This document shows, one piece after another, positions 32,408 through 40,253 of a stretch of DNA of 40,253 nt; position 1 is the first letter of the stretch, and each line of letters opens with the position of its first letter. A program made the position numbers and the translations under genes. This DNA is from Candidatus Zixiibacteriota bacterium (GTDB taxonomy: Bacteria; Zixibacteria; MSB-5A5; WJJR01; JAJRUJ01): assembly GCA_024277855.1 (NCBI GenBank), contig JAJRUJ010000062.1:1-40253 (forward strand), in the 5' to 3' direction. The notes under the pieces are model-generated. The model saw nothing but the letters and a program-made list of their open reading frames with translations, had not been told where the DNA came from and did not search any database.

Positions 32408-34450
32408 CTAATTAAAAAAACGCAGATGCAAACCCCACATAATCGTCCGGCCGACAAAGTAATGATCGGGCGTCTGCCGGTAACCATAGTTGAATAGATT
32501 TTGCGCCAACCAATAGAAGGTAAAATCCTTTATCGTCGCCGAACCAAGCACGTCGGTGCGAAAAATCTCGCGAGTCCCGTAATCGTTGTATTCAGTGGTG
32601 GGCGCCCGCCACCAGAAAGACTCGACCACGCCGTTTAAGACGAGGTTATATTTTTTGATCTGCAATGATTTTTCCAGTCGGCCGGTCAGTGAGCGGTCGA
32701 TCAAATACGTCAGACGCTCTTCAGTCGTCTCCTCGGGTCTATATTCCGGATAGGCCATCGTTATCCCAGTAAGGCTATCGGTGAGACAGTATTGCAGCCG
32801 CGCATGGAATCCGGCAATAACCGGGAAATGAATATCCATTGTTGTACCGACTGTCGAAAAGGTGTTTTCGTTTTTCGGCCGATATTTGAGGGTCAACTTC
32901 GGATCGGCGCGATCCTTCCAGAGAAAATAATTCTCCTCCGCCGAAACCCAGCCGCTGATTCCCAAACCGAACCCGTTGTTCCCGCGATAAACGGCCTCCA
33001 GCTTTGCCGTATTCGACCACCACACTGCAAGGTCCTTGTTACCCTCCTCAGAGTAAACGATGACACTGTCGTTTACATCCTCCAGAGTAATTTGGTGTAG
33101 CGGCCACTCTCGATCAAATTGGTCGGGAACAATCCGATTGCGTCCGGCGGTAAGAATAAAATCGAATGCTGTGGAGGGCATGTACGAAAATCGCGCCAAA
33201 AAGCCGGGGGCCGGCGAATCATCGTCGGTGCCGTCGAGTTCAAGCGATAGATACCCTCTCAATTGCGGGATCAGTTTCCGGGAGACCTCGCCCCAGAGCC
33301 GGTATTCCGGACGGCGGAAATGCTCCGAGCCGGTATGTTGCTGGTCGACGGCAAACGACGCCCCTGCGCGAACGCCGCCGAGTGAATCGTTAACGGCCGG
33401 ACTATAGGTTGCCGAGAGTTGCGCGTGTGAATGTTTCATTTCGGTAAGATAAATACTCGGTGTGCTCGTCACCTGCTGTTTACCGGCAGAAAGGGTAAAT
33501 CGCAGGGTCAGCGTCGAGACAACCGTATCGCCTTTCCAGAGTAGGGCATCGAGATACCAATCCAGATCGTCCCGGCGGAAATTGTATCGCCAGAGGTCGA
33601 TATCTGTCTGAATATCGGCTTTTGATTTGAACTGATTAAAAGACGCTGCAACATTGTATTCAGCAACAACCGGCGTAATGAATTTCCCGTATAAATAGCG
33701 ATTGTCTCCAGAGTCAAAAAGACTGCGGCCGTCATTTTGCGCAAAGGCAAAGCCGAAATTCACCGTGCGACGGTCGGGGAGAGGACGATACAGCCGTCCC
33801 TGGGTTACCGACATCCCATAATCGCCGCGCCGCACGAAAAAATCCGAATACGGTTGCGGCATCAATGTATCGGCAGTCCGCAGGGCCATTGCCGGGCCGT
33901 TCAAGATCATGGAGGCGAACAGGTAAGGCGGAACGACCATCAGGTCGGGGGCCATCGTCTGGGGAAAACTCAACCGTCGCAGGTTAAGCGGGACACCGTC
34001 AAATAATACCTCCACGCCCAACGGGTACAGGCCGTGATAGGTAAACGGTCGTGAGGTGCCGAATTCCGTGACTGCCGGTGCCGTATATTCGCCGTCGAAA
34101 AGGAGGTGGTCGGAAAATGCCGTATGCGGTAATCCGGCCAGCGTGGTGAAAGTCGACCGCACTCCTCCGGCAAAGGGCAACGGGGCAAAAGCCGGGGCCA
34201 TGATCGGTGTTAAGTGAGTCGCGGCCGAATCGGCAACCATCGCGCTGTCGGTCTGGTCGCGGTCAGTCAGCCATTGCAGGATTTCCCGGACATCTTCCGG
34301 CGGCTGGGCAGTACTGTCTGCCGGTGTGGTTTGAGTTGAATCGGCAGTTTGTGAATCGTCAATTTGGGCGATGACCGGCACCGAAAAAACGAGCAACACA
34401 CAAATAACGGCAATCGAGCATAAGCCCCGTCGTGTCGCCTCGTCGCTCAT
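32408..34450 (-). CDS. Outer-membrane beta-barrel protein with TonB-receptor-like plug
   Basis: 680-residue exported protein. A signal peptide (MSDEATRRGLCSIAVICVLLVFSVPVIAQ) precedes a Thr/Asp-rich linker of about 70 residues. Residues about 95-200 resemble a TonB-receptor plug: GVEVLFDGVPLNLRR, MILNGPAMALRTAD and FFVRRGDYG. The remaining ~480 residues alternate hydrophobic and polar amino acids with many aromatic ends, as in a large beta-barrel, and the last residues are GLHLRFFN, with a near-terminal Phe as in outer-membrane proteins. No clear TonB box is visible. It overlaps the ECF S-component gene by four bases (ATGA). Nutrient uptake across the outer membrane is inferred; substrate unknown. 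Confidence 0.75.
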   Translation of the reverse strand: MSDEATRRGLCSIAVICVLLVFSVPVIAQIDDSQTADSTQTTPADSTAQPPEDVREILQWLTDRDQTDSAMVADSAATHLTPIMAPAFAPLPFAGGVRSTFTTLAGLPHTAFSDHLLFDGEYTAPAVTEFGTSRPFTYHGLYPLGVEVLFDGVPLNLRRLSFPQTMAPDLMVVPPYLFASMILNGPAMALRTADTLMPQPYSDFFVRRGDYGMSVTQGRLYRPLPDRRTVNFGFAFAQNDGRSLFDSGDNRYLYGKFITPVVAEYNVAASFNQFKSKADIQTDIDLWRYNFRRDDLDWYLDALLWKGDTVVSTLTLRFTLSAGKQQVTSTPSIYLTEMKHSHAQLSATYSPAVNDSLGGVRAGASFAVDQQHTGSEHFRRPEYRLWGEVSRKLIPQLRGYLSLELDGTDDDSPAPGFLARFSYMPSTAFDFILTAGRNRIVPDQFDREWPLHQITLEDVNDSVIVYSEEGNKDLAVWWSNTAKLEAVYRGNNGFGLGISGWVSAEENYFLWKDRADPKLTLKYRPKNENTFSTVGTTMDIHFPVIAGFHARLQYCLTDSLTGITMAYPEYRPEETTEERLTYLIDRSLTGRLEKSLQIKKYNLVLNGVVESFWWRAPTTEYNDYGTREIFRTDVLGSATIKDFTFYWLAQNLFNYGYRQTPDHYFVGRTIMWGLHLRFFN

Positions 34451-34986
34451 CGATATCTCTCAGCCGTTTCCGTTGCGTCCGGCATGAGTTTTTGTAAAAC
34501 CGGAAACGCGAAAACAAATAAGACAGAATTGGCGGCGATGTGCAATGCCGAAAATGGAATTGCCGCATAGAGCCATTCGACCAGGTTGCCGAGTGTCCAG
34601 ACCATCGCCAGGTTGGTCAGTAAGTCGAAAACCAGCGTCAGGCAGATGGCAACGGCCAGCAGACCCCAACGCCGGGAATGCGAACAGACGCGCCACGAAT
34701 CGTAGTGGCCGAATAGTCCGCCGCAGAGGCCGACTATGCCCATCCCCACAACCTGGGCGACCATAACCGGCGGCAGGGCCGCGCCAAAGGGGTTGAATGC
34801 CGAATAGAGGAACTCGCCCAAGCCCGCGATGACGATACCCCAGACGAGGCCATAGCGATATCCGATGAAAAAGTAGACCAGGGTGAATGGTTCGATATTG
34901 GGCAGGCCGAGAATCGGCAGTTTCAAAACAAAAGCGGCGGCCAGCAGGCCGCCCACTCTTGCCAGGTCACGAATACTCAAATTCAC
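34447..34986 (-). CDS. ECF-transporter S component (substrate-binding membrane protein)
   Basis: 179-residue integral membrane protein with about five or six hydrophobic segments. The order LARVGGLLAAAFVLKLPILGLPNIEPFTLVYFF, GLVWGIVIAGLGEFLYSAFNPFG and PVMVAQVVGMGIVGLCGGLFG matches S components of energy-coupling-factor importers, which bind a vitamin or similar nutrient and dock with a shared EcfA-EcfA'-EcfT module. That module is not in the window. The start is GTG and overlaps the upstream metalloprotease gene by one base; the end overlaps the barrel gene by four. The substrate cannot be predicted from sequence alone; the pairing with an outer-membrane receptor hints at a large or scarce one. 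Confidence 0.75.
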   Translation of the reverse strand: MNLSIRDLARVGGLLAAAFVLKLPILGLPNIEPFTLVYFFIGYRYGLVWGIVIAGLGEFLYSAFNPFGAALPPVMVAQVVGMGIVGLCGGLFGHYDSWRVCSHSRRWGLLAVAICLTLVFDLLTNLAMVWTLGNLVEWLYAAIPFSALHIAANSVLFVFAFPVLQKLMPDATETAERYR

Positions 34987-36830
34987 TATCTAATCACCGC
35001 CACTTTTTGTACCGAGGTATTATCGCCCAGCCGGATCATACAGAGATACACACCGGCGGCGACATCCTTACCGGCGGCATTCTTCCCGTCCCAGGTAAAT
35101 ATCTCCGGATCGCCGCCCTCGCCGGCCCCAACATAGAACTCGGGCTCGTCGCGCCCGCCCCGGACCAGTTCGCCTGCGGCGGTATAGATCGAAACGAGGA
35201 CTTCGTCGGCGACATTTCTCAAAACGATGATTTGTAATCCGCGATCTTGAGACTCCGGGTAGAAAGGATTGGGCCGGACCAGCAGAATTTTTTCACCTTC
35301 ATTGGGTTGTAATGTATCCGATACTGCGTAAGAGAATTTTTTCCCCGAGATATTATGCTGTTCTGCATAATTCACAGCATATGGCATAACCGTCACCATC
35401 ACCCGGTCATAATTCTGCCAGTTATCCAGGGTCAGCGGATCATTGATTCCGAGGGTTGGAGAAATATCCGAGATGTTCGAACCGGACAGCCCGGCAGCGC
35501 CGAGTGACCACAGAGTGTAGTCCCCCGGATCGATTTTTAACTTGAACTGAATCGCCGAATCCGTTGGTGGCGTGTTAAATTGCAGGTATGATACGCCAAG
35601 GTATTCCGGCGCGATCAGGATGCTGATCGAATCCTCCAGCGGGTAACTGCTATGAACGGCGAGGAACATTTCGGCATCGATACCGGGATAATTCATGCCT
35701 TCGCTGAAACTGAACGAGCGATAATTGTCACCGGTGTAATAACACCAGAGGCGGAAGCGGGACAATTCTTCATTCAGCGTCGAACCGCGCGCCTCGATCT
35801 GGTCCACCCAGGCCGTGAGGACATTAAAATAGTTCACCTGCCCACACTCGGTCCAAATATCATGCATTATCTGATTGCCGTACCGTTCGGTGAGATAGCG
35901 GGGCCAGACAGCCGCCGCATATTTATAAAAATCCTGCTGGCCGGTCCCGTCGGTCGTCAATGCCCAGTTGGGATGATCAAAAAAGTAACGCAGGTATCCG
36001 TAGTAGTCGTTCACATCGTCGAAGACAATGTCCTCCATCCAGACCGACGACATCTCGTGCCAGAAAACATGGGCGTTATTCGGATCGTCCGGGATGAAGA
36101 ACTCTGAAAAATCGAGGCCGTACTGAATCGCGTGGAAGAATTCATGCGCGGCGGTAACCGCCATAATCTCATCCCATTCCTCGGGGTCGTACCCATAGTA
36201 TCCCTGGTAGTCGTTGTCGAGAATAAAAAACGAGGTTGCCCTGATTCGCCCGGTAGATTGGTCGGTAAAGACGCTGTAGTTCCAGGCCAGGCAGAGATAA
36301 CCGCTGGCCAGTGCGTCAAAATAGACGTCGTAACGGTTCCCGTCTCCCGCAGGATAAAAACCATCCGACGGCGGCGCGTCATAGCCCAGGTCGACGATTT
36401 CTTTTTGCCAGACCTCGTGAAGAATACCCGCGCCCATTAACACATACTCGGGCACACCGCCCTCACCCCAGCCATACCGGAGGTCGACTGAATCCGCCCC
36501 GCTGGTATCGTAGTGGATGCGAAAATTTCCGTCCGGTGTGTCATAGGTCTTTTGACGGACCGGTCGGCTCGAAAGCAAGGGCTTGAGGAGGGCCTGAGAT
36601 TCTGCCGAGAGATCGTCCCAAAAATGCTTGGCTTCCAAAATCGCCGAGCTGCCGCACTTTTGCGGCTGGACCAGCGCACCGGCCGCCAATGTGGGATCAT
36701 CCCTAAAAATGGACAGCGCCTTTTGTACGATCTCCTGTTCTCTTTCCACCGAAAGCTGTGCGGCAGTTGCCAGATTGCCGAGAATAACCGTCAAAAAACC
36801 TGTAAGAATTATCTTGCCGAGTCTGTGCAT
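34986..36830 (-). CDS. Secreted HExxH metalloprotease-like protein with FlgD-Ig-type C-terminal domain (MXAN_6640-like)
   Basis: Exported protein of 614 residues. A signal peptide (MHRLGKIILTGFLTVILGNLATAAQ) fixes the start; a longer frame exists upstream but lacks this context. The zinc motif is HEFFH at residues 229-233 (AAHEFFHAIQYG), and a downstream WHEMSSVWMEDIV offers glutamates for the third ligand, as in the putative metalloprotease family called MXAN_6640. The last ~85 residues (PNPFYPE, VSIYTAAGELVR, FTWDGKNAAGKDVAAGVYL) form a FlgD-Ig/type-A-sorting-like domain that often marks cell-surface or secreted proteins of FCB bacteria. It follows ftcD by 37 bases on the same strand and overlaps the S-component gene. 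Substrate unknown. Confidence 0.82.
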   Translation of the reverse strand: MHRLGKIILTGFLTVILGNLATAAQLSVEREQEIVQKALSIFRDDPTLAAGALVQPQKCGSSAILEAKHFWDDLSAESQALLKPLLSSRPVRQKTYDTPDGNFRIHYDTSGADSVDLRYGWGEGGVPEYVLMGAGILHEVWQKEIVDLGYDAPPSDGFYPAGDGNRYDVYFDALASGYLCLAWNYSVFTDQSTGRIRATSFFILDNDYQGYYGYDPEEWDEIMAVTAAHEFFHAIQYGLDFSEFFIPDDPNNAHVFWHEMSSVWMEDIVFDDVNDYYGYLRYFFDHPNWALTTDGTGQQDFYKYAAAVWPRYLTERYGNQIMHDIWTECGQVNYFNVLTAWVDQIEARGSTLNEELSRFRLWCYYTGDNYRSFSFSEGMNYPGIDAEMFLAVHSSYPLEDSISILIAPEYLGVSYLQFNTPPTDSAIQFKLKIDPGDYTLWSLGAAGLSGSNISDISPTLGINDPLTLDNWQNYDRVMVTVMPYAVNYAEQHNISGKKFSYAVSDTLQPNEGEKILLVRPNPFYPESQDRGLQIIVLRNVADEVLVSIYTAAGELVRGGRDEPEFYVGAGEGGDPEIFTWDGKNAAGKDVAAGVYLCMIRLGDNTSVQKVAVIR

Positions 36831-36867
36831 TTGTACCCCGTCGTCTGTCCCATGTTGGAGGGAACTG

Positions 36868-38400
36868 TTATATTTTGGCATTAACCGAGTCGACGCACTC
36901 CTTAAGTACACCGTCGGCACGCGCTTCCAGTTCCCCAATTCTTTGCTGCATTTCGGTTACAAAGGCCTCGTCATCGAGGCCCCCCAGGTTGATTTTGACG
37001 TTCCATCCGGCAGAATGGACCGCCGCCTGGGCCATTCGCGCGCCGACGCCCCCATCGGTCACCGAGTTCACGTTGCCGTGTTCGATGACTTCGCGCGCCA
37101 GCTCGAGGACCTCGGCGGCCTTTCGGGCGACCGTCAGCGGCACCCGGCAGGCATTTTTGGTTGCTTCGGCAATCGCGTGTAAGCGGGCCTGTTTTTCTTC
37201 ATCGGTGTCCTTAGCCAGCTTGCGCGCGGCCATAATTGCATTAAATGCATCGGCATCCTCGGCGATTAGTTTGCTCAGCTCGCCGGCCAAGCCGTCGGCC
37301 TGTTTGATGATCGTCTCCATTTTATCCCGGACTTCGACGTATTTTTTCTTGCCGACAGTCAACCGGCCGACCATTGCCACCAACGAGGCCGCCAGCATCG
37401 CCGAAGCCGCCGCCACCGAGCCACCGCCCGGGGCCGGTGAACTGGAGGCGACCTCACCGGCAAATCCATTCCAGCCGGTTTCGGTGGTCTGCCGGGCTGT
37501 GGCCTGGGCCAGTTTCTCTTCGAGAATATGATCGGTAGAAAAGTTTTCCAATTTCAAATAATGAGCCGCACAGTCGATCAACGACTTTTGCGGGGTAAGC
37601 CCCACGATCTCGGTTGAGGTCACCTTCGTACCCCAGCGTTTGGCCTCGGAGTCGATCATATTCAACACGCGGAAAATCGGCGACTTGGTGTAATTGACCA
37701 AATTCATCGAAACTTGTGCCTGCTTGCGGTCGGTAATATCGAAGCCCATCGCCTTGACGTAGCGCATCCCGCCTCCGCCGAAACGAATCGCCTTGGCGAT
37801 CTTTTTGGCGATGGAAACGCGCGGGGTCTCCAGGTAGGCATTGAAAGCCACCAGCGGAAACCGAACGCCGACTGCCGTCGCGCCGGCTTTGATATTCATC
37901 CTGGCCGGACCGAAATCGGGCTTGCGCACCGGATCGGTTTCGATCGAGTCACGGATGCCCTCATATTGTCCTTTACGGACATCGGCAAGGTTGACCCGTT
38001 CGGGTGTGGCCGCGGCATTTTCATACATGTAGATCGGAATTTGCAACTCTTCGCCAGCCCGCCGGCCCAGATCTTTGGCCAGGGCCACGGTTTCTGCGGT
38101 GGAAATACCGGAAATCGGGATAAATGGGACGACATCGGTGGCGCCCATACGCGGATGTTCGCCGGTATGGGTCGACATATCGATCAACTCGGCCGCCTTG
38201 GCCATCGCTTTGAAGACGCCGTCGGCGACGGCCTGTGGCTCGCCGACAAAGGTCACCACCGCACGGTTGTGGTCGGCATCCATTTCCTTGTCCAACAACG
38301 TCACGCCGGCCACGGTAAGCGCCTCGGCAACAATTGCCTCGAGGACTTCGGGCCGCCGGCCCTCTGAGAAATTGGGTACGCATTCCACTATCGCAGGCAT
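36868..38400 (-). CDS. ftcD: Glutamate formiminotransferase / formiminotetrahydrofolate cyclodeaminase
   Basis: Bifunctional folate enzyme of 510 residues. The N-terminal ~300 residues are the formiminotransferase: VECVPNFSEGRRPEV, DKEMDADHNRAVVTFVG and STHTGEHPRMGATDVVPF, whose histidine is the catalytic one in mammalian FTCD. The C-terminal ~200 residues are the helical cyclodeaminase: SSSPAPGGGSVAAASAMLAASL, with MVGRLTVGKKKY and the VTDGGVGARMAQAAVHSA segment. It passes a formimino group from formiminoglutamate to tetrahydrofolate, giving methenyl-tetrahydrofolate. No other histidine-degradation gene is near. Some bacterial homologues also remove 5-formyl-tetrahydrofolate. AAAGGAG sits 6 bases before the ATG. 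It seems to open a minus-strand operon. Confidence 0.95.
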   Translation of the reverse strand: MPAIVECVPNFSEGRRPEVLEAIVAEALTVAGVTLLDKEMDADHNRAVVTFVGEPQAVADGVFKAMAKAAELIDMSTHTGEHPRMGATDVVPFIPISGISTAETVALAKDLGRRAGEELQIPIYMYENAAATPERVNLADVRKGQYEGIRDSIETDPVRKPDFGPARMNIKAGATAVGVRFPLVAFNAYLETPRVSIAKKIAKAIRFGGGGMRYVKAMGFDITDRKQAQVSMNLVNYTKSPIFRVLNMIDSEAKRWGTKVTSTEIVGLTPQKSLIDCAAHYLKLENFSTDHILEEKLAQATARQTTETGWNGFAGEVASSSPAPGGGSVAAASAMLAASLVAMVGRLTVGKKKYVEVRDKMETIIKQADGLAGELSKLIAEDADAFNAIMAARKLAKDTDEEKQARLHAIAEATKNACRVPLTVARKAAEVLELAREVIEHGNVNSVTDGGVGARMAQAAVHSAGWNVKINLGGLDDEAFVTEMQQRIGELEARADGVLKECVDSVNAKI

Positions 38401-38447
38401 CTCCGCTCCTTTACGTCGTCATCATTCACAGTACTCATCGGACAGCA

Positions 38448-38476
38448 ATGATACCCATTTACCCCCCAAAAGGCAA
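38448..38476 (-). promoter_or_regulatory. Possible promoter of the ftcD operon
   Basis: On the minus strand, TTGCCT (38476-38471) and TATCAT (38453-38448) are separated by 17 bases, about 48 bases upstream of the ftcD ATG. This is a fair sigma-70 match. The rest of the 265-base gap shows nothing else except the terminator near its right end. Confidence 0.5.
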
Positions 38477-38600
38477 GATTGCCCCTGCCGAGGATCCCGC
38501 GATAGCCAAGACGAACTGACAAAATACCTCGCGCCTCCATTCTCTACTAATACGGACCGGAATTATTCCTTGCCTGAGGGGAGTTGTCATTGTTCTTGCC

Positions 38601-38634
38601 ACACAAGAAAGCCCCGGAACGCCTGTTCCGGGGC
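38601..38634 (-). terminator. Rho-independent terminator of the sigma/anti-sigma unit
   Basis: A perfect ten-pair stem (GCCCCGGAAC / GTTCCGGGGC) with a four-base loop is followed, reading leftwards on the minus strand, by the T-rich TTTCTTGTGT. It lies 32 bases after the stop of the exported protein. Confidence 0.85.
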
Positions 38635-38665
38635 GGGATCAATGTCTCACCTACAATCCCGCCGG

Positions 38666-39706
38666 TCACCAATCGGCCGTGATTTCGATCGTCTCCTCGG
38701 CATCAAAAGGGAATTGGTTGTCATCCTCCGGGGCGATTACAATTGCCAGTGTCTTTCCTTTGGCCAGCCGGATCTCTCTCTCAAAATTATCAAGTTTAAT
38801 CATATCGCAGGAATAACGTTTGGCGTCGATCGGCGAGTCAGAGCCGTAGACTGTGCTTCGGTCGATTTTCATTGTGCCGCGTAGTCGGTTGCCGCTGGGG
38901 GAGAGGCGCAGGTCGGTCAGGGTGATTGTCACATAATGGTAGCACGAATCCGCCTGTTCGGGATAGACGACCACGGCGATCTCGGCCTTGGCGACACCAT
39001 CATCGTCGACGTCCATATAGGTGCTTTTAGTGGCCCGGGTGCGCGCCGGACCGCCCTTGTCCGTCAGGTCATAGAGAATCAATTCTGCGTAAAATTCCGC
39101 CTCGAGAGCGCGTTCCTGATTGTAATAATCTACGGCCCGGGAGTATGTCGACCGGGAAACATTTTTCGGAGCGGCCAGACTCAGAGACATCCGGTAAGTC
39201 TCGTGTGACAACGGGTCCTCGACGACGAAATCGTAATTTTCTCCACGTTGAATGGTCACTTCATTATCGAGACGCTCGAATCTCCAATCGTCGCGGGATT
39301 TCAAACCCGCGTCGTTGCGTGAACCAACCTGGATGATGAGTTTGAGAACGACGTTGCCGTCGTGTTGTTCCAACGGGCAGGCCGAAATGCTGATGACCGA
39401 GTGTGGTTCATCCCCACCCACGTCGCGGGGAATTACCGGCCGGGCTTCGGGATCGCGTTCCTGGCCAACCTGGATGGCCGAAGTCTTGTGGCCGAAGGCC
39501 ATATCGAAACGAGCGCATTCCCGGTGGCCGACGGTCTGTGAAGCGGACATCGACAACGACGAACTGTTTACCTGTAGGTATGCCGTCCAGTTCATCCCGA
39601 AATCGGCGCCTGCCGGGACCTCACCGAAAGTTGGGATCACGCCGATAACACAGAGCACAACAAGCGCTAAAAATCCGACAAGTATCTTTTTCGCCATAAA
39701 TTGCAT
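38666..39706 (-). CDS. Unrecognised exported protein in a sigma/anti-sigma operon
   Basis: 346 residues; I do not recognise the family. A signal peptide (MQFMAKKILVGFLALVVLCVIGVIPTFGE) indicates export. The mature part is hydrophilic with repeated beta-rich stretches and no clear motif; it has an internal helix (YSRAVDYYNQERALEAEFYAELILYDL) in the middle and a segment resembling an EF-hand-like Asp cluster (DVDDDG), which may just be a loop. The ATG chosen follows GGAGGG by four bases, and GGAGGG overlaps the stop of the anti-sigma gene; a second ATG nine bases downstream is possible. The operon ends in the terminator after it. The context suggests an extracytoplasmic-stress target or sensor, which is inference. 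Confidence 0.7.
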   Translation of the reverse strand: MQFMAKKILVGFLALVVLCVIGVIPTFGEVPAGADFGMNWTAYLQVNSSSLSMSASQTVGHRECARFDMAFGHKTSAIQVGQERDPEARPVIPRDVGGDEPHSVISISACPLEQHDGNVVLKLIIQVGSRNDAGLKSRDDWRFERLDNEVTIQRGENYDFVVEDPLSHETYRMSLSLAAPKNVSRSTYSRAVDYYNQERALEAEFYAELILYDLTDKGGPARTRATKSTYMDVDDDGVAKAEIAVVVYPEQADSCYHYVTITLTDLRLSPSGNRLRGTMKIDRSTVYGSDSPIDAKRYSCDMIKLDNFEREIRLAKGKTLAIVIAPEDDNQFPFDAEETIEITADW

Positions 39707-39707
39707 C

Positions 39708-40166
39708 TTACCCTCCATTTTGTTCGCGATGTTGGCGGTCGCCGTTTTCGCGTTGGTTTTCGACAATCATCTTTGAGGAAGTCCGGTCAACATTGGTCAA
39801 CACAATGCGGGCCGGGATTTCCGCTTCCCAACCATCTTGACCCGGAACTCGCAGGAGATTAAAAGACGTCCAGCCCAATTGCAGCACAATCGCCGCCGCC
39901 GCCGCCCAGGCGAGCGGCCGGGAGATCCGGTATACTCGACGATTCCGTGGGGAGGGGGTCTGTTCCCGCAGACGGCTGGTCACTGCTTCGGGAACGGGTG
40001 AATCGCCCCACTCGCCGAAGTTGTGTTCGATAATTAACATTTCCCGCCGCCAGACGCGGCAGTAGGTGCAGCCACCCAGATGCCGATAGGCCTCGGTAAG
40101 TTGGCTGTCTCCGGCCTCGCCGTCAATCTCGTCGGAGAGGATTTCGCGGATATGTTCGCAGTTCAT
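39708..40166 (-). CDS. Anti-sigma factor with zinc-finger (zf-HC2) domain
   Basis: 152 residues. The N-terminus has the ZAS/zf-HC2 ligand pattern: Cys3, then His29, Cys33 and Cys36 in HLGGCTYC, which binds zinc and holds the sigma factor. A hydrophobic segment LAWAAAAAIVLQLGW near residue 90-105 would anchor it in the inner membrane, with a periplasmic tail of about 45 residues. The ATG follows AGGAGTGACC; an in-frame GTG nine bases upstream lies in that site. The upstream gene is a sigma factor and the downstream gene starts right after the stop. Such proteins usually release the sigma factor after a signal across the membrane. Confidence 0.85.
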   Translation of the reverse strand: MNCEHIREILSDEIDGEAGDSQLTEAYRHLGGCTYCRVWRREMLIIEHNFGEWGDSPVPEAVTSRLREQTPSPRNRRVYRISRPLAWAAAAAIVLQLGWTSFNLLRVPGQDGWEAEIPARIVLTNVDRTSSKMIVENQRENGDRQHREQNGG

Positions 40167-40177
40167 CGCGGTCACTC

Positions 40178-40252
40178 CTATCGGAAGTATGCTTCTTTGA
40201 GATGTTGTCGCGCCCGAAACAGGCGCGATTTGATCGCCGGGACCGTGCCGCC
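40178..40252 (-). CDS. ECF sigma factor, C-terminal end (truncated by window edge)
   Basis: Only the last ~24 residues are in the window: GGTVPAIKSRLFRARQHLKEAYFR then a stop. The GT...KSRLFRARQ.LKE pattern is the recognition helix end of region 4 in ECF-type sigma-70 factors. The stop lies 11 bases before the anti-sigma ATG, so the two are in one operon. Its target promoters cannot be seen here. Confidence 0.8.
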   Translation of the reverse strand, partial: GGTVPAIKSRLFRARQHLKEAYFR

Positions 40253-40253
40253 A

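Overview
The window is a densely coded piece of a bacterial chromosome with no insertion sequence, prophage or CRISPR array that I can see. The cell is Gram-negative: there is a TolC/membrane-fusion/RND efflux set, an outer-membrane beta-barrel protein and several lipoproteins. Bacillithiol genes, selenocysteine genes, GatCAB amidotransferase subunits, a FlgD-Ig-type C-terminal domain on a secreted HExxH protein and a DUF3108 protein together suggest an uncultured lineage of the FCB superphylum, for example candidate Zixibacteria. That placement is inference; there is no rRNA here to prove it.

Plus-strand left part (1-16092): the end of a tolC-like gene, a lipoprotein membrane-fusion protein and an RND pump lead into bshC-bshA-bshB1, a complete set for bacillithiol synthesis. 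A selenocysteine tRNA follows directly with its own strong promoter, then selA and selB, so the tRNA and two proteins needed to make and deliver Sec sit together (selD and any selenoprotein are outside the window). A YtcJ-like amidohydrolase and an NfeD protease/slipin pair follow, closed by a clear terminator.

Plus-strand middle part (16340-30706): glnA has its own promoter, flanking palindromes and terminator. A long, tightly packed run follows: gatA-gatB-purN-purC-purH-coaBC-udg-manC-SPOR lipoprotein-tsaC, with several overlapping stop/start codons, ended by a terminator. It joins Gln/Asn-tRNA amidation, late purine synthesis, CoA synthesis, base-excision repair, GDP-mannose supply and t6A tRNA modification. 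A second small operon carries a YwlE-like arginine phosphatase, a DUF3108 protein and a deoxyhypusine-synthase-like protein.

Minus-strand right part (40252-30786): at the edge are the tail of an ECF sigma factor, its zinc-finger anti-sigma factor and an unrecognised exported protein, ended by a terminator. Then a candidate operon reads ftcD, a secreted HExxH protein with a FlgD-like tail, an ECF-transporter S component, a TonB-receptor-like barrel, a UMF1-type MFS transporter and a 56-residue membrane protein not previously called. The S component, barrel and MFS protein overlap or nearly touch and may form an uptake route for an unknown small nutrient.

Most interesting points: a selenocysteine tRNA whose predicted transcription start is its own first base and whose acceptor/T helix is one pair short; the bacillithiol-selenocysteine super-cluster; the barrel/ECF-S/MFS/metalloprotease operon; and the DUF3108 plus deoxyhypusine-synthase-like pair.
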